NCBI GenBank assembly: GCA_020432165.1
Contig: JAGQGU010000001.1
Coordinates: forward strand, 58,655-122,654
From: Thermomicrobiales bacterium
Lineage (GTDB): Bacteria; Chloroflexota; Chloroflexia; Thermomicrobiales; UBA6265
Reading direction: 5' to 3'
Length of the DNA: 64,000 nucleotides
This document shows, piece after piece, positions 9,076-18,500 of the stretch. A program made the translations under genes and the position numbers. The notes under the pieces were generated by a model that saw only the letters and a program-made list of their open reading frames with translations, had not been told where the DNA came from and did not search any database. Positions within the stretch are counted from its first letter, which is position 1, and every line of letters begins with the position of its first letter.

Positions 9076-9978
9076 CTAGGTATCTGCACGGCTACGGGGA
9101 TCAAACGCGTCGCGGATAGAGTCACCAATTACGTTGAAAATCAACACCACCAGCACGATTGCCAAACCTGGCGTGAACGCTACCCACCAGGCGTTGAACA
9201 TGTGGCTGCGACCGTCGCCGATCATGCCGCCCCAGGTCATCTCGGGTGGCTGTACACCCAGGCCCAGGAAGCTCACTGATGATTCAGACAGGACGATGGA
9301 TGCCAGGCTGAGCGTCGAAAGAACAAGGATCGGTGAGGCAGCATTGGGCAGCAGGTGATTCCAGATGATGTGAGGTGACCGCGCACCAACCGCTCGGGAT
9401 GCCTCGACGTACTCCATGCCCTGCAGCGACATGACCGTGCCGCGGATGACGCGGGTGTAACCCGCCCAGCCCGCCACGCCAAGGACGACGATCAGCGTCG
9501 ATTTACTCTGCCCTATGGCTACCACCAGGGCCAACACCAGGAGCAGCGTCGGGAACGCCAACATGATGTCGATGACTCTGGAGAGGATCGTGTCGAGCCA
9601 GCCGCGGAAATAGCCGATCGCCAGGCCAGCAATCGTGCCGGTGATCGTTGCAATCAGGGTGGCCAATACGGAGATCATCAGTGTCAGGCGTGTGCCAGCG
9701 AGCACGCGGTAGAAGAGGTCTCTTCCCAATGCATCCGTTCCCAGAAGATGGAACGATCCATCGGCTGCTGTCCCAGGTGCCTGGAGACGGAGCAGAAGAT
9801 TGATCTCAGATGCGCTGGTTGGCCACCACGAAGGGGGCACGAGGGCGATGAGAATCATCACAGCCAAACCGACGGTGCAAGCTCTGGTCAAGACTGAGCT
9901 ACGCCAGAAGACCTGGAAGCGACGTTGCCAGATACCCCGAACTGCGCGTTGATTACTCCCTGTACTTGCGAGACTCAT
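9076..9978 (-). CDS. dppC: Peptide ABC transporter permease, DppC type
   Basis: Inner-membrane permease (300 residues) with a N-terminal cytoplasmic segment and about six membrane helices. The LLGTDALGRDLFYRVLAGTRLTL motif after the first periplasmic region and the EAA loop EASRAVGARSPHIIWNHLLPN are diagnostic for the OppC/DppC family; the C-terminus has SFLGLGVQPPEMTWG. It pairs with the upstream DppB (15 bases apart) to form the channel. AAGGAT precedes ATG. The symbol is by family, and the transported solute is inferred from the adjoining peptidases. Confidence 0.92.
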   Translation of the reverse strand: MSLASTGSNQRAVRGIWQRRFQVFWRSSVLTRACTVGLAVMILIALVPPSWWPTSASEINLLLRLQAPGTAADGSFHLLGTDALGRDLFYRVLAGTRLTLMISVLATLIATITGTIAGLAIGYFRGWLDTILSRVIDIMLAFPTLLLVLALVVAIGQSKSTLIVVLGVAGWAGYTRVIRGTVMSLQGMEYVEASRAVGARSPHIIWNHLLPNAASPILVLSTLSLASIVLSESSVSFLGLGVQPPEMTWGGMIGDGRSHMFNAWWVAFTPGLAIVLVVLIFNVIGDSIRDAFDPRSRADT

Positions 9979-9992
9979 ATGGTGAGATCCTT

Positions 9993-10907
9993 TCAGTACC
10001 GGATGCGTGGATCGACAAGCGCATAGGCTACATCGACCAACAGATTCAACAAAACGACGAAGACTGTAAGTATCAGCACGGTGCCCTGAACGATGGGAAA
10101 ATCGCGCTGAGAGATGGCGTCGTAGGCGAATCGCCCAACACCTGGCCAGGCAAATACGGTCTCCGTGACAACAGCGCCCGAGAACAACACGCTGGATTGC
10201 AACGCAAGCAGCGTCAGCAGAGGAATGAGCACATTTCGCAGGGCGTGCTTCACGATAATGGTGCGTTCGTTCAGACCTTTGGCGCGAGCAGTGCGGATGT
10301 AGTCCAAATGCAGAACGTCCAGCATGGTGGCGCGGGTAAAGCGCACAATGACAGCGATGAGGTGAGAACTCAGCGTCAACACGGGCAGGATCAGGTGATC
10401 AATTCCGCCTCGACCACCGGTGGGGAGCCACTGAAGCTTTGCGCCGACGAAGATGATCAGCAGCAATCCCAGATAGAATCCGGGTACAGCCTGCCCGATG
10501 ATTACCGTTAGACGGACGATTTGATCGAACACGGTGTTGCGGAAGACCGAGGAGAGGACGCCGATAGTCACGCCAGTGACGATTGCGAATCCGAACGCAG
10601 CCAACCCCAGTTGTAGTGTTGCCGGTAGGCGACTCATGAATAGCTCTGTTACCGGTTGGTTCGTGCGAATGGATGTGCCGAGATCACCGTGCAGAATCCC
10701 CTTGATGTATGTGAGCAGCTGCTCAAGCAGCGGTTTGTCGAGTCCGTGTTGGGCACGGAATTCGTCCACGGCACTTTGGGGTGCTGTGTCTCCCAACACG
10801 AACGACGATGGATCACCTGTCACGCGCACGAGAAAGAAAGTCACCAGAATGACGCCCAGGAGTGTTGGAATGGCTAACAGCACGCGACGAATCACGTAAG
10901 CGAGCAT
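9993..10907 (-). CDS. dppB: Peptide ABC transporter permease, DppB type
   Basis: First permease of the importer (304 residues): a N-terminal helix (MLAYVIRRVLLAIPTLLGV), large external loop with LGLDKPL-like QHGLDKPLLEQLLTYIKG, then five further helices. The EAA loop is RTARAKGLNERTIIVKHALRN, and the C-terminus carries ETVFAWPGVGRFAYDAISQRDFP, both typical for DppB/OppB. Strong AAGGAGGA site. It follows the M28 peptidase by about 70 bases, across a stem-loop, and is clearly in the same operon by orientation. Confidence 0.92.
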   Translation of the reverse strand: MLAYVIRRVLLAIPTLLGVILVTFFLVRVTGDPSSFVLGDTAPQSAVDEFRAQHGLDKPLLEQLLTYIKGILHGDLGTSIRTNQPVTELFMSRLPATLQLGLAAFGFAIVTGVTIGVLSSVFRNTVFDQIVRLTVIIGQAVPGFYLGLLLIIFVGAKLQWLPTGGRGGIDHLILPVLTLSSHLIAVIVRFTRATMLDVLHLDYIRTARAKGLNERTIIVKHALRNVLIPLLTLLALQSSVLFSGAVVTETVFAWPGVGRFAYDAISQRDFPIVQGTVLILTVFVVLLNLLVDVAYALVDPRIRY

Positions 10908-10967
10908 GGTGTCCTCCTTGGGACCACGAACTTCGCTCCCTGACCATGACAGGGATGGCCCCGCTAT

Positions 10968-10988
10968 CCGCGGAACTCAGTTCCGCGG
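10968..10988. repeat. Hairpin over the M28 stop codon
   Basis: CCGCGGAAC-TCA-GTTCCGCGG is a perfect 9-bp GC-rich stem whose 3-base loop is the stop codon of the M28 gene. It could pause or protect the operon mRNA before dppB; no T-run, so not a normal terminator. Confidence 0.5.
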
Positions 10989-12389
10989 CGGGAATACTCC
11001 TTCGTCAATCTGGCGCTGGAGAATACCGGCTCTGGTCAACTGATCTCGAACTTCGTCTTCGCCCAGGCGGTGGGCAGGGAAGGTATCATCTTGCGCGATT
11101 CTGAGTGCGAGACGGGCACCCAATGCCGCGGATACCTGCAAGCCACGCAAATGCACCTTGTCCACGGTGTCCGCTTCGGTATGCCCCCAACCTCGGCCAA
11201 CGAGTCCGCCGGATCGCTCCATGGTGATGAGTTGACTGGTTTGGATTCCACGAACCGCAAAGGGGAATTGATCGGAATGCTGACTGTAGACATCAGCGAC
11301 GTCGAAGCGATAGTTCATGTCATCTTGAGCGGCTTCGAAATAGGCTTGCACATCCGGGAGGGAGAGCACTCGCAGGAACTCCGTTCCGGTCTCACCGCGG
11401 CCCGCACCATCCAGATTGAGCACGAATCGGTAGGTTTTCTGAGGAGTTTGCCCACAGTGGGTGCGGGCGTGGTAGTTGGAACCCAACAAACCAATCTCCT
11501 CGGAGCCGAAGGCGACAATTCGGATTGTGCGGCGAATCGTTCCCTTAAAAGCCGCAAGGGCGCGACCCGCTTCCATGGCGCTGAGCGTACCCGCCGCATC
11601 ATCGCCAGCACCTTGAGAGACATCGTGTCCATCAAAATGAGCGCCGATAACCACAATTTCATCCGGGAACTCGCTCCCCGGAATATCTCCGATAACGTTC
11701 CGCGATGTCGATTCGAAGGTCCTGTTATCAGTTTTGATCGTGAGCGATAACGCTGACTTCTTCGCGAATCGCCGGATTGTCATACCGGCTTCGTAGCTAA
11801 TGCCAATACCTGGGATAGCCGCCTCGCGAGAGGCCGCGTCGTCTCTGGTCGGATCACTACCCAGCAAGCTACCCGTAATGCGAAGTAGCCCGGGATTCTG
11901 ATTCATGAAGACGCATCCAACAGCCCCATAGGCAATAGCGCGTGCGAACTTGTCATTGCGATGACTGCGGCCCTTGACGCCGGGCTTGTTGGTTTCCGCG
12001 TTGGTCAGAACGATCTTGCCTCGAACTTCCTCGCCGAGGCGCTCGAAATCCTCTTCCTCACCATCACCCACGTCGATCATCGCCGCGGTGATCGTGGCTG
12101 AGGGACAGTAGGGCAAGGCGATCGCGGAAAGTTCTCGATCGATTGGTTCGGCTATCGATAGACTGCAGGAACCCCGTCCCCAACTGGCCATCGGGAACTC
12201 TTCGATGTGAACGTTTTCAAACCCATACTCGACCATTTTGCCTTTGAGGTACTCGGCACCATGTCGTTCGCTTTCGCTACCGCCGAAGCGATGGCCAATG
12301 ACATCACACAGGTGCACCAGCGTCTCGTACGATTCGCCGCTGGTCCAGATATCGCCGAGAATTTGACGATCCATTGCCTTCATATCCAT
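10977..12389 (-). CDS. M28 family zinc aminopeptidase/carboxypeptidase with PA domain
   Basis: Di-zinc exopeptidase (470 residues), probably cytoplasmic because no signal peptide is present. An inserted PA-like domain occupies roughly residues 125-215 (KIVLTNAETNKPG, AYGAVGCVFMNQNPG). The catalytic domain then shows the M28 metal ligands: GAHFDGHDVSQGAGDDAAG (His and bridging Asp), FGSEEIGLLGS (catalytic and ligand Glu), NLDGAG (Asp) and GWGHTEADT (His). ATG at 12389 is preceded by GGAGC. Between the M19 dipeptidase and dppB, it likely finishes hydrolysis of imported peptides. Exact specificity is unknown. Confidence 0.88.
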   Translation of the reverse strand: MDMKAMDRQILGDIWTSGESYETLVHLCDVIGHRFGGSESERHGAEYLKGKMVEYGFENVHIEEFPMASWGRGSCSLSIAEPIDRELSAIALPYCPSATITAAMIDVGDGEEEDFERLGEEVRGKIVLTNAETNKPGVKGRSHRNDKFARAIAYGAVGCVFMNQNPGLLRITGSLLGSDPTRDDAASREAAIPGIGISYEAGMTIRRFAKKSALSLTIKTDNRTFESTSRNVIGDIPGSEFPDEIVVIGAHFDGHDVSQGAGDDAAGTLSAMEAGRALAAFKGTIRRTIRIVAFGSEEIGLLGSNYHARTHCGQTPQKTYRFVLNLDGAGRGETGTEFLRVLSLPDVQAYFEAAQDDMNYRFDVADVYSQHSDQFPFAVRGIQTSQLITMERSGGLVGRGWGHTEADTVDKVHLRGLQVSAALGARLALRIAQDDTFPAHRLGEDEVRDQLTRAGILQRQIDEGVFPPRN

Positions 12390-12422
12390 GAATGTGCTCC
12401 ATTTCTGGTTTGTCTGGGCTAC

Positions 12423-13454
12423 CTACTTCCACACCTGGCCGAAGACGCGCATGAAGTTGCCGCCGAGGATCTTCTTGACATCGTCCGCGGAGAATCCGCG
12501 GCGGAGCAGGCTGTCGGTGAGGTTGATCCATTCGGGCCAATCGTTGAACCCGATCACATGCTTCTCGGTTGGACCATAACCAGCGAAGAAGGTCGGGAAG
12601 ACTTGCTCAAACGAACGTCGTCCCAGCTCGGAGTAGAAGTTGTCGTGGGAGAAGTTATCGGTCCCGATCCCGACATGGTCGATGCCGATGAGTTCTGCGA
12701 CATAAGCAATCTGGTCGACGAAATCGTCAATGGTCGGACGAACCCCACGCTCTTTCTCGATGAAGATCGAATGAGGACACAGACCAACGACACCACCTGT
12801 GGCGGCGGTTGCGCGAATCTGTTCATCATCGATATTGCGAGGATGTCCATTGAATGCGCGTACGCCGATGTGAGAGAAGATCACCGGATCCTTGGCGTAA
12901 GCCAGTGCATCGAGTGTGGTGCGTCGACCAACGTGCGAGAGATCCAGCACGACCCCGCACTTCTTCATGGTATCGATCACTTGTTCGCCACTACGTGTCA
13001 ATCCCTGATCGTTCTTCTCCATGCAGCCAGAACCAAGAGCATTGTGCTCGTTATAGGTCAGTTGCATGATGCGCACGCCAAGTTCAGCCAGAATCCAGAC
13101 GTTGCGAATGTCGTTGCCGACGCAGTTGAGCCCCTGAGTACTAAAGATGACGCCGATCTTGCCTTCCTGCTTGGCGGTGAGCAGATCTTCTGCGGTGCGA
13201 ACCTGCATCATGCGGTGCGACATACTATCGACCATTAGTGCACCCTGATAGAGATGAGCAAGAGCTTCCGGCATCTCGATTGGAAACGAATCGGCGATGA
13301 GCGAGTGGCTGAAGGCCGTGACTCCGCTCTTCTGGATGTGCTCGAGCATGAGATCAGGAGTTTCCTCGGTGGGATTGATTGGTCGTTCCAGATGGCAGAA
13401 GAGTCCGTCGATGATCACGCTCTCTTCATGAACGGTGGATGTGAGGGGTTCCAT
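12423..13454 (-). CDS. M19 (renal dipeptidase-like) dipeptidase
   Basis: First gene of the peptide operon, 343 residues. M19 amidohydrolase-fold markers: VIIDGLFCHLE (a variant of the usual D-G-H-N-D start), LTYNEHNALGSG, VVLDLSHVGRRTTLDAL, FSHIGVRAFNGHPRNIDDEQI, and late HVGIGTDNFSHDN. The N-terminal metal motif departs from the common His-x-Asp form (L-F-C-H), so metal geometry may differ. M19 enzymes split dipeptides and sometimes D-amino-acid dipeptides. AAAGGA precedes ATG. The promoter and operator lie just upstream at 13525-13597. Confidence 0.85.
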   Translation of the reverse strand: MEPLTSTVHEESVIIDGLFCHLERPINPTEETPDLMLEHIQKSGVTAFSHSLIADSFPIEMPEALAHLYQGALMVDSMSHRMMQVRTAEDLLTAKQEGKIGVIFSTQGLNCVGNDIRNVWILAELGVRIMQLTYNEHNALGSGCMEKNDQGLTRSGEQVIDTMKKCGVVLDLSHVGRRTTLDALAYAKDPVIFSHIGVRAFNGHPRNIDDEQIRATAATGGVVGLCPHSIFIEKERGVRPTIDDFVDQIAYVAELIGIDHVGIGTDNFSHDNFYSELGRRSFEQVFPTFFAGYGPTEKHVIGFNDWPEWINLTDSLLRRGFSADDVKKILGGNFMRVFGQVWK

Positions 13455-13524
13455 GGTGTTGAGTTCCTTTCGTATAGATTCTGTGGTGCGGGTGGTGTAC
13501 CCTTCGTCACCAGTTCATGTGAAC

Positions 13525-13550
13525 ACGTCTATATCTAGTTATATAGATGT
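13525..13550. promoter_or_regulatory. Probable GntR operator (inverted repeat)
   Basis: Inverted repeat ACGTCTATAT / ATATAGATGT (13525-13534 and 13541-13550, 9 of 10 paired) around a 6-base centre. It sits just downstream of the predicted minus-strand transcription start and about 70 bases ahead of the M19 gene, where a bound repressor would block elongation. The adjacent divergent GntR/UTRA gene is the natural ligand. Confidence 0.65.
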
Positions 13551-13568
13551 CTAGAAGACCATATGACT

Positions 13569-13597
13569 ATGCTAAGAATGGAACAAATTCTTGTCAA
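13569..13597 (-). promoter_or_regulatory. Predicted sigma-70 promoter of the peptide operon
   Basis: On the minus strand TTGACA (13597-13592), a 17-base spacer, then TAGCAT (13574-13569). The predicted start is near 13562, immediately before the inverted repeat. The rest of the 328-base gap 13455-13782 holds a GC-rich region and a short palindrome CGGTT-N6-AACCG around 13619; I see no gene in it. Confidence 0.6.
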
Positions 13598-13782
13598 TAG
13601 GGGTGGTGGAATATCTCCCGGTTGACATGTAACCGAGGGCCCAATCGAGGGAGGACACGCATACTGGTTTCATCGGCGCAAATGGTGAAGACTTAGTGCA
13701 CGAGAACGAAATGAAGTGTGTCGGCGGCGATCACGGATTTGTCGAGGAGTAACCCGAGGTTGGTGCGAGTCTGGAGGGTAAT

Positions 13783-14547
13783 GTGAACACGATAGATCGT
13801 AGTCTCCCAATAGCTACCTATTTCCAGATTGCTCGCGATCTGCAATCGCGAATAGGGAGTGGAGAGTGGAACGCCACAAGAAAACTGCCTTCTGAAGCGC
13901 AGCTTGCGCACGACTACGGTGTTAGTCGCATGACAGTTCGTCAGGCACTGGCCGAGCTGGATAAAGATGGGATCGTGCGCAGACGGCAAGGGGTAGGGAC
14001 CTTTATTGGTGAAGCAGCTGACCGCCATGGGCGCGTGACAATGACAATGTCATCGACCATGATTGTGCGACGTGCCTTGGTGGATATGGGTTATGACCCG
14101 GAGATGCGGCTCACGCAGGCAAAGGTGATTCCGGTACCCAGTGAGGACATCGCCCGTGCCCTGCAAATCCGTGATGATGAGATGGTGGCGTTTGTTGAGC
14201 GCAGCTTCATCGTTGACGGTAAGGGGCTCGTGTTGTCCCACTCTTTTCTCCCGCATCGGCTGGTCGAGGGGATTTTGGATCGCCCGTTGGTAAACGACTC
14301 GATTCATGAGACGCTTTCGCATCGCTATGGTATTTACGTCGAGCGATCACAGCGGTGGATCGAAGCAGTCCGGGCTACCGATGACGAAGCGCAAGCCCTG
14401 AGCGTCGAGGTTGGGAGTCCTCAACTCCTCTTTACCAGTCTCTTTCTCGACACGAAATCTCAACCAGTGGAGTATGTGCGGACCGTCTGGCCAGGTGATT
14501 CCATTCGCATCTTCCTCGAGCAGCGGGTCGAGTTGAATCAGGTGTGA
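13783..14547 (+). CDS. GntR family regulator, HutC/UTRA subfamily
   Basis: Transcription factor of 254 residues: winged helix at about 1-75 (PSEAQLAHDYGVSRMTVRQALAELDKDGIVRRRQGVGTF) followed by a UTRA effector-binding domain (about 90-245). UTRA regulators bind small metabolites and generally repress an adjacent operon. GTG at 13783 is preceded by GGAGGG. It is divergent from the peptide operon and likely controls it through the operator at 13525-13550; the effector (peptide or amino acid) is inferred only from context. A paralogue at 53886-54656 sits in an equivalent arrangement. Confidence 0.9.
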   Translation: MNTIDRSLPIATYFQIARDLQSRIGSGEWNATRKLPSEAQLAHDYGVSRMTVRQALAELDKDGIVRRRQGVGTFIGEAADRHGRVTMTMSSTMIVRRALVDMGYDPEMRLTQAKVIPVPSEDIARALQIRDDEMVAFVERSFIVDGKGLVLSHSFLPHRLVEGILDRPLVNDSIHETLSHRYGIYVERSQRWIEAVRATDDEAQALSVEVGSPQLLFTSLFLDTKSQPVEYVRTVWPGDSIRIFLEQRVELNQV

Positions 14548-14551
14548 GAAG

Positions 14552-14586
14552 TATAAGGGCCACCGATGAATTTGGTGGCCCTTATA
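14552..14586. terminator. Bidirectional terminator between gntR and gatA
   Basis: Perfect 13-bp stem TATAAGGGCCACC / GGTGGCCCTTATA with a 9-base loop, placed between the convergent ends of the GntR gene and gatA. The A/T-rich stem base gives partial U-runs in both directions. Confidence 0.65.
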
Positions 14587-14612
14587 TGTTGCCAGGCGTA
14601 TAGAGACAGAAA

Positions 14613-16070
14613 CTAGACTGTGGCCAGTTCCTTGTAGAATCCAGCCGCCTGCTCGTATGCATGAGCGATGCCGAGCAAGGTGCTCTCATCGAACGCTTTG
14701 GCGAAGAACTGCATTCCTACCGGGAGTCCATCGCTGAATCCGGCCGGAACACTGATGCCCGGAATACCGGCCATATTTGCAGGAATCGTAAAGACATCTG
14801 CAAGATACATCGCATAGGGATCGTCGGTACGGCTGCCCATCTCGAATGCAACTGTCGGCGAGGTGGGGGCGACAATCGCGTCCACCGTTTCAAACGCAGT
14901 ATCGAAATCCTGCTTGATCAGTGTGCGTACCTTCTGTGCCTTCACATAGTAGGCATCGTAGTAGCCGGAACTGAGCGCATAGGTGCCCAGCATAATTCGG
15001 CGCTTCACTTCCGGACCAAATCCCTGACCGCGTGTGCGCATGTAGGTATCGATCAGGTCGTCGCCCTCAATGCGATTGCCGAAGCGCACGCCATCGTATC
15101 GCGCCAGATTCGCACTCGCCTCCGCCGGTGCGGTGATGTAGTAGGTCGCCAATGCATACTCGGTGTGAGGAAGCGATACCTCCACCAACTCGGCACCGAG
15201 ATCCTGCAGCTGCTTCAGCGCGGCCTGCATGGCGGCATCAACGCCAGTTTCCATACCATCGACGGAATATTCCTTGGCTACACCGATCTTGATACCTTTG
15301 AGGTCACTCCCGAATTTCTCGGTGAAGCTCGGTACATCGATTGGTGCCGAGGTGCTATCCATTCGATCCTGACCCGCGATACTGCGGAGCATGATCGCCG
15401 TGTCCTCCACGGTGCGGGTGAACGGTCCGATCTGATCCAGCGAGCTGGCGAAGGGGAGCAACCCGAAGCGACTAACGCGACCGTAGGTTGGTTTCAGACC
15501 AACAATGCCGCAGAAACCGGCGGGCTGGCGGATAGAGCCACCGGTATCAGAACCGAGAGAAATCACCGCTTCCCGGGCAGCCACCGCCGCGGCAGAACCA
15601 CCACTGGAACCGCCTGGTACACGATTCTCGCCCCAGGGATTCAACGTCGGGCCGAAGGCTGAGTTCTCTGTGGAAGAGCCCATCGCAAACTCATCGGTAT
15701 TGGTCTTGCCCAGGAAAACCGCACCCTGTTCGCGCAACTTCGCGACCACGGTAGCATCGTAGGGGCTGACATAGCCTTCCAGAATCTTGCTGGCGGCAGT
15801 TGTCGGAGCATCGGTGGTGCAGAGGATATCCTTCAGCGCTACCGGCACACCGGTGAGATCACGCACATCATCGCCAGCTGCAATGCGGGTATCGGCCGCC
15901 GCTGCTTGCGCGAGGGCGATATCGGTCATTACATGCAGGTAGGAGTGTATCTTCGGTTCAACCGCATCTATGCGATCAAGATAGGCGTTGGTCAACTCAA
16001 CCGACGATATCTCGCGCGCATCCAGCGCTCGGCGGCTTTCGGCAGCGGTCAACAGGGTCAAATCGCTCAC
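14613..16070 (-). CDS. gatA: Asp-tRNA(Asn)/Glu-tRNA(Gln) amidotransferase subunit A
   Basis: Glutaminase subunit of the transamidation complex that makes Gln-tRNA(Gln) or Asn-tRNA(Asn). The 485-residue length is normal. The amidase-signature triad is visible: Lys80 in [10 protein letters not shown], Ser155 in [11 protein letters not shown] and nucleophile Ser179 in [18 protein letters not shown]. It overlaps gatC by 4 bases (ATGA). gatB is not in the window, so it is encoded elsewhere. Cytoplasmic. Confidence 0.96.
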   Translation of the reverse strand: MSDLTLLTAAESRRALDAREISSVELTNAYLDRIDAVEPKIHSYLHVMTDIALAQAAAADTRIAAGDDVRDLTGVPVALKDILCTTDAPTTAASKILEGYVSPYDATVVAKLREQGAVFLGKTNTDEFAMGSSTENSAFGPTLNPWGENRVPGGSSGGSAAAVAAREAVISLGSDTGGSIRQPAGFCGIVGLKPTYGRVSRFGLLPFASSLDQIGPFTRTVEDTAIMLRSIAGQDRMDSTSAPIDVPSFTEKFGSDLKGIKIGVAKEYSVDGMETGVDAAMQAALKQLQDLGAELVEVSLPHTEYALATYYITAPAEASANLARYDGVRFGNRIEGDDLIDTYMRTRGQGFGPEVKRRIMLGTYALSSGYYDAYYVKAQKVRTLIKQDFDTAFETVDAIVAPTSPTVAFEMGSRTDDPYAMYLADVFTIPANMAGIPGISVPAGFSDGLPVGMQFFAKAFDESTLLGIAHAYEQAAGFYKELATV

Positions 16071-16375
16071 GCCGAACCTCCCTCGTCGCCACCAAGTACG
16101 GCGGAAACAGCGAAGAATCCGTCGTAGTGGGCGGGAGCGTTTTGCAGCGCAGTCTCCTGGCTGAAACTCGGGCGTGGCTCATCGGTGCGCCAAACATTGC
16201 TTAGCGCAATCACCTGGGCGGTCGGTGGAATCGCGTCCGTATCCAACTCGTTCAATACATCAATATGTCCAAGAATCGAGGAGAGCTGCTCCTGCATATT
16301 CGCGAGCTCGGCATCGTCCATTCCCAGACGAGCGAGCTGGGCGACATGCTGAACATCCTCACGGGAAAGGCTCAT
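16067..16375 (-). CDS. gatC: Asp-tRNA(Asn)/Glu-tRNA(Gln) amidotransferase subunit C
   Basis: Small stabilising subunit (102 residues) that wraps around GatA and GatB. It begins [21 protein letters not shown], the typical GatC start, and ends with the [11 protein letters not shown] region corresponding to the usual C-terminal tail. ATGGAGACACC upstream supplies the ribosome site. It overlaps gatA by 4 bases and lies 74 bases after nagA on the same strand, so the murein-recycling operon may read through into gatCA. Confidence 0.93.
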   Translation of the reverse strand: MSLSREDVQHVAQLARLGMDDAELANMQEQLSSILGHIDVLNELDTDAIPPTAQVIALSNVWRTDEPRPSFSQETALQNAPAHYDGFFAVSAVLGGDEGGSA

Positions 16376-16449
16376 GGTGTCTCCATTAACTCAGTGCACA
16401 GCGGTACCACGGTGGGCATCCCTGCGCAGATTCTACCACTGGAGGCAGA

Positions 16450-17589
16450 CTACTCTGCGACGCGCCACTTCACCTCGCCGGCGACTGTGGTCGAGGTCGG
16501 CTGCAGATCGCGATTCCAGGTGGTGATATCGGCGCGCGCGCCGACAACCAGTCGACCGCGGCGTTCGTCGTTCAGCAATCGTGCCGGGACAGCGGTCATC
16601 ATGTGGATGCCTTGAGCAGGTGTGCATTCGCTCCAATCCACCAGATTGCGCAATGCCTGATCGATAGTGAGAATGCTGCCCGCCAGCGTGCCATCCGCCA
16701 GGCGGGCACTGGTTTCGTCGACGATCACATTCATCGTCCCGAGTGGATAGGTGCCCGGACCAAGACCCGTGGCCGCCATCATATCGGAGACGATGACGAT
16801 GCCGTCAAAGCCTTTGGCAGCGATGGCAAGCCGCACGGTCGCGGGATGACTGTGAATACCATCCGGTATCAATCCAGCTGTTACGCGCTCATCTACCATC
16901 GTCGCCACCATCGCGCCGGGTTCACGGTGATGGATCGCGGTCATGGCGTTGAAGAGATGCGTCGCCTTGCGCGCACCAGCGTCGATACCAGCAATGAACT
17001 CCTCATAGGTCGCATTGGTATGGCCCAGACTTACCAGAATTCCGGCATCGACCATCTGCCGAATCCGGGGCAGGTTCCCCTCCCGTTCGGGCGAGAGCGT
17101 GACCAGAGCGATCGAGTCCTGTTCCAGCCAACTTTGGAAGAGTTCTTCACTGGCGGCGAGAATGAACTCCGGCTTGTGGGCGCCCTTCTTCTCCAGGGTC
17201 AAAAACGGACCCTCCAGATGAAAGCCGAGTGGCACTGCTCCTGCATCGGGATTCCGATGTTTCCACGCCTCGCAGATCGGTGGATAGGTCTCTGCCGCAG
17301 AGGTCACCACCGTCGGTAACCACGCTGTTACGCCTGTTTCCAAAAAACGCTCGGAGATCAGATCGATGTGGGCTGGATCATCGTCGATTTGCGCACCATA
17401 CGCACCATTCACCTGAAGATCAATGAGGCCGGGCGAAATCAGATCGGCATCGATCACCGTATCGGGCAGGTTTCCATCGGAGAGTAGCGTGCGTTGAATA
17501 CTGGTGATAACTCCATCTTCCGCGATGATCGTAGATGGTGCGGTATGTGTGCCGACAACGGCGTGGCCGCGAAAGGCGATAGCGCTCAT
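16450..17589 (-). CDS. nagA: N-acetylglucosamine-6-phosphate deacetylase
   Basis: Amidohydrolase converting GlcNAc-6-P to glucosamine-6-P plus acetate. The 379-residue length is normal. Motifs: LQVNGAYG (in place of L-Q-x-N-G), HLEGPFL, GHTNATY, THLFNAMTAIHHREPG, IPDGIHSHP and VSDMMAATG, supplying the metal and substrate ligands. Its start overlaps the kinase stop by 4 bases. It is the last step of the murQ-kinase-nagA set, which feeds murein sugars into amino-sugar catabolism. No nagB is seen here. Confidence 0.93.
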   Translation of the reverse strand: MSAIAFRGHAVVGTHTAPSTIIAEDGVITSIQRTLLSDGNLPDTVIDADLISPGLIDLQVNGAYGAQIDDDPAHIDLISERFLETGVTAWLPTVVTSAAETYPPICEAWKHRNPDAGAVPLGFHLEGPFLTLEKKGAHKPEFILAASEELFQSWLEQDSIALVTLSPEREGNLPRIRQMVDAGILVSLGHTNATYEEFIAGIDAGARKATHLFNAMTAIHHREPGAMVATMVDERVTAGLIPDGIHSHPATVRLAIAAKGFDGIVIVSDMMAATGLGPGTYPLGTMNVIVDETSARLADGTLAGSILTIDQALRNLVDWSECTPAQGIHMMTAVPARLLNDERRGRLVVGARADITTWNRDLQPTSTTVAGEVKWRVAE

Positions 17590-18500
17590 ACTTTGCTCTC
17601 CTTGCTCGCGATCGCGCGAGCACCGGTCAAGGCAGGATCGGTCACATGCTGTACCGCGCCAATCTCCCAGTTCTCTTTCAGCCTGGCCAATACCCGCTGC
17701 TCGAACATCGGCACATGAGTGAGCATGCCGCCCACCATGGCCAGATTCAACGCCAGCCCCAGGCTGAGCTTGCGGGCAACAGCGTCTGCGTAGACCGCGA
17801 GATCATCAGCGACGTCGTTGATGATCTGGATGCTGACCGCATCGCCATGATTGGCCTCGGCAACTACCACGCGACTCAGGCGGGCGATATCGCCCTTGGT
17901 TGTCTTCACATCATAGATGCGATTGATGATGGAGTAGGGGTCGGTGAGTTCATACAGCTCTGTGAAGCGATCGACCAGCGATGTCCATGGTCCATAACCA
18001 TCGATATACGCCGAATACTGATAAAGCGCCTTGCGGGCGATATCATACCCGCTCCCGTAGTCTCCGAAGATGTGGCCCCAGCCACTGGCACGGTGACGTT
18101 TCCCTTCAGGATTGCGGCCGAAGGCGATACTCCCAGTGCCGCTAACGAGCACGATCCCGACCTCCCCTGGCAGTGCTCCCATGGCGAGTTCAGCATCGTT
18201 GGTGAGCCGCAAATCCCTGGTGAGATGCTCGAGGCGTGGTTGAAGCTGGGCCTGATCCTCAGGGCGATCCGAGCCAGAGAGTCCGCACCAGAGACCAGCC
18301 AGAGGCATGGCGATGCCAGCTGTGCCACAGGTCTTCTCGACCAAATCACAGAGTACGCCGGCAGCATTAGCATGGCCGATGACGGCGGAGTTAGATGTTG
18401 TTGTCGTCGCGCGAGCAACTTCGTTACCGGTGTCATCAACTACAACGATTGCGGTCTTGGTACCGCCGCCATCGACACCGGCATAGAACATCGTGCTCAT
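17586..18500 (-). CDS. N-acetylglucosamine/N-acetylmuramic acid kinase, BadF/BadG type
   Basis: ASKHA-fold sugar kinase (304 residues) with phosphate loop [21 protein letters not shown] at the N-terminus, [10 protein letters not shown], second phosphate loop [15 protein letters not shown] and [16 protein letters not shown]. This is the eukaryotic NAGK/BadF family. Between murQ and nagA with 4-base overlaps on both sides, it should phosphorylate free GlcNAc and/or MurNAc so that MurQ and NagA can act. The dual MurK-like activity is inference; no PTS transporter for MurNAc is seen nearby, which favours it. Confidence 0.88.
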   Translation of the reverse strand: MSTMFYAGVDGGGTKTAIVVVDDTGNEVARATTTTSNSAVIGHANAAGVLCDLVEKTCGTAGIAMPLAGLWCGLSGSDRPEDQAQLQPRLEHLTRDLRLTNDAELAMGALPGEVGIVLVSGTGSIAFGRNPEGKRHRASGWGHIFGDYGSGYDIARKALYQYSAYIDGYGPWTSLVDRFTELYELTDPYSIINRIYDVKTTKGDIARLSRVVVAEANHGDAVSIQIINDVADDLAVYADAVARKLSLGLALNLAMVGGMLTHVPMFEQRVLARLKENWEIGAVQHVTDPALTGARAIASKESKV

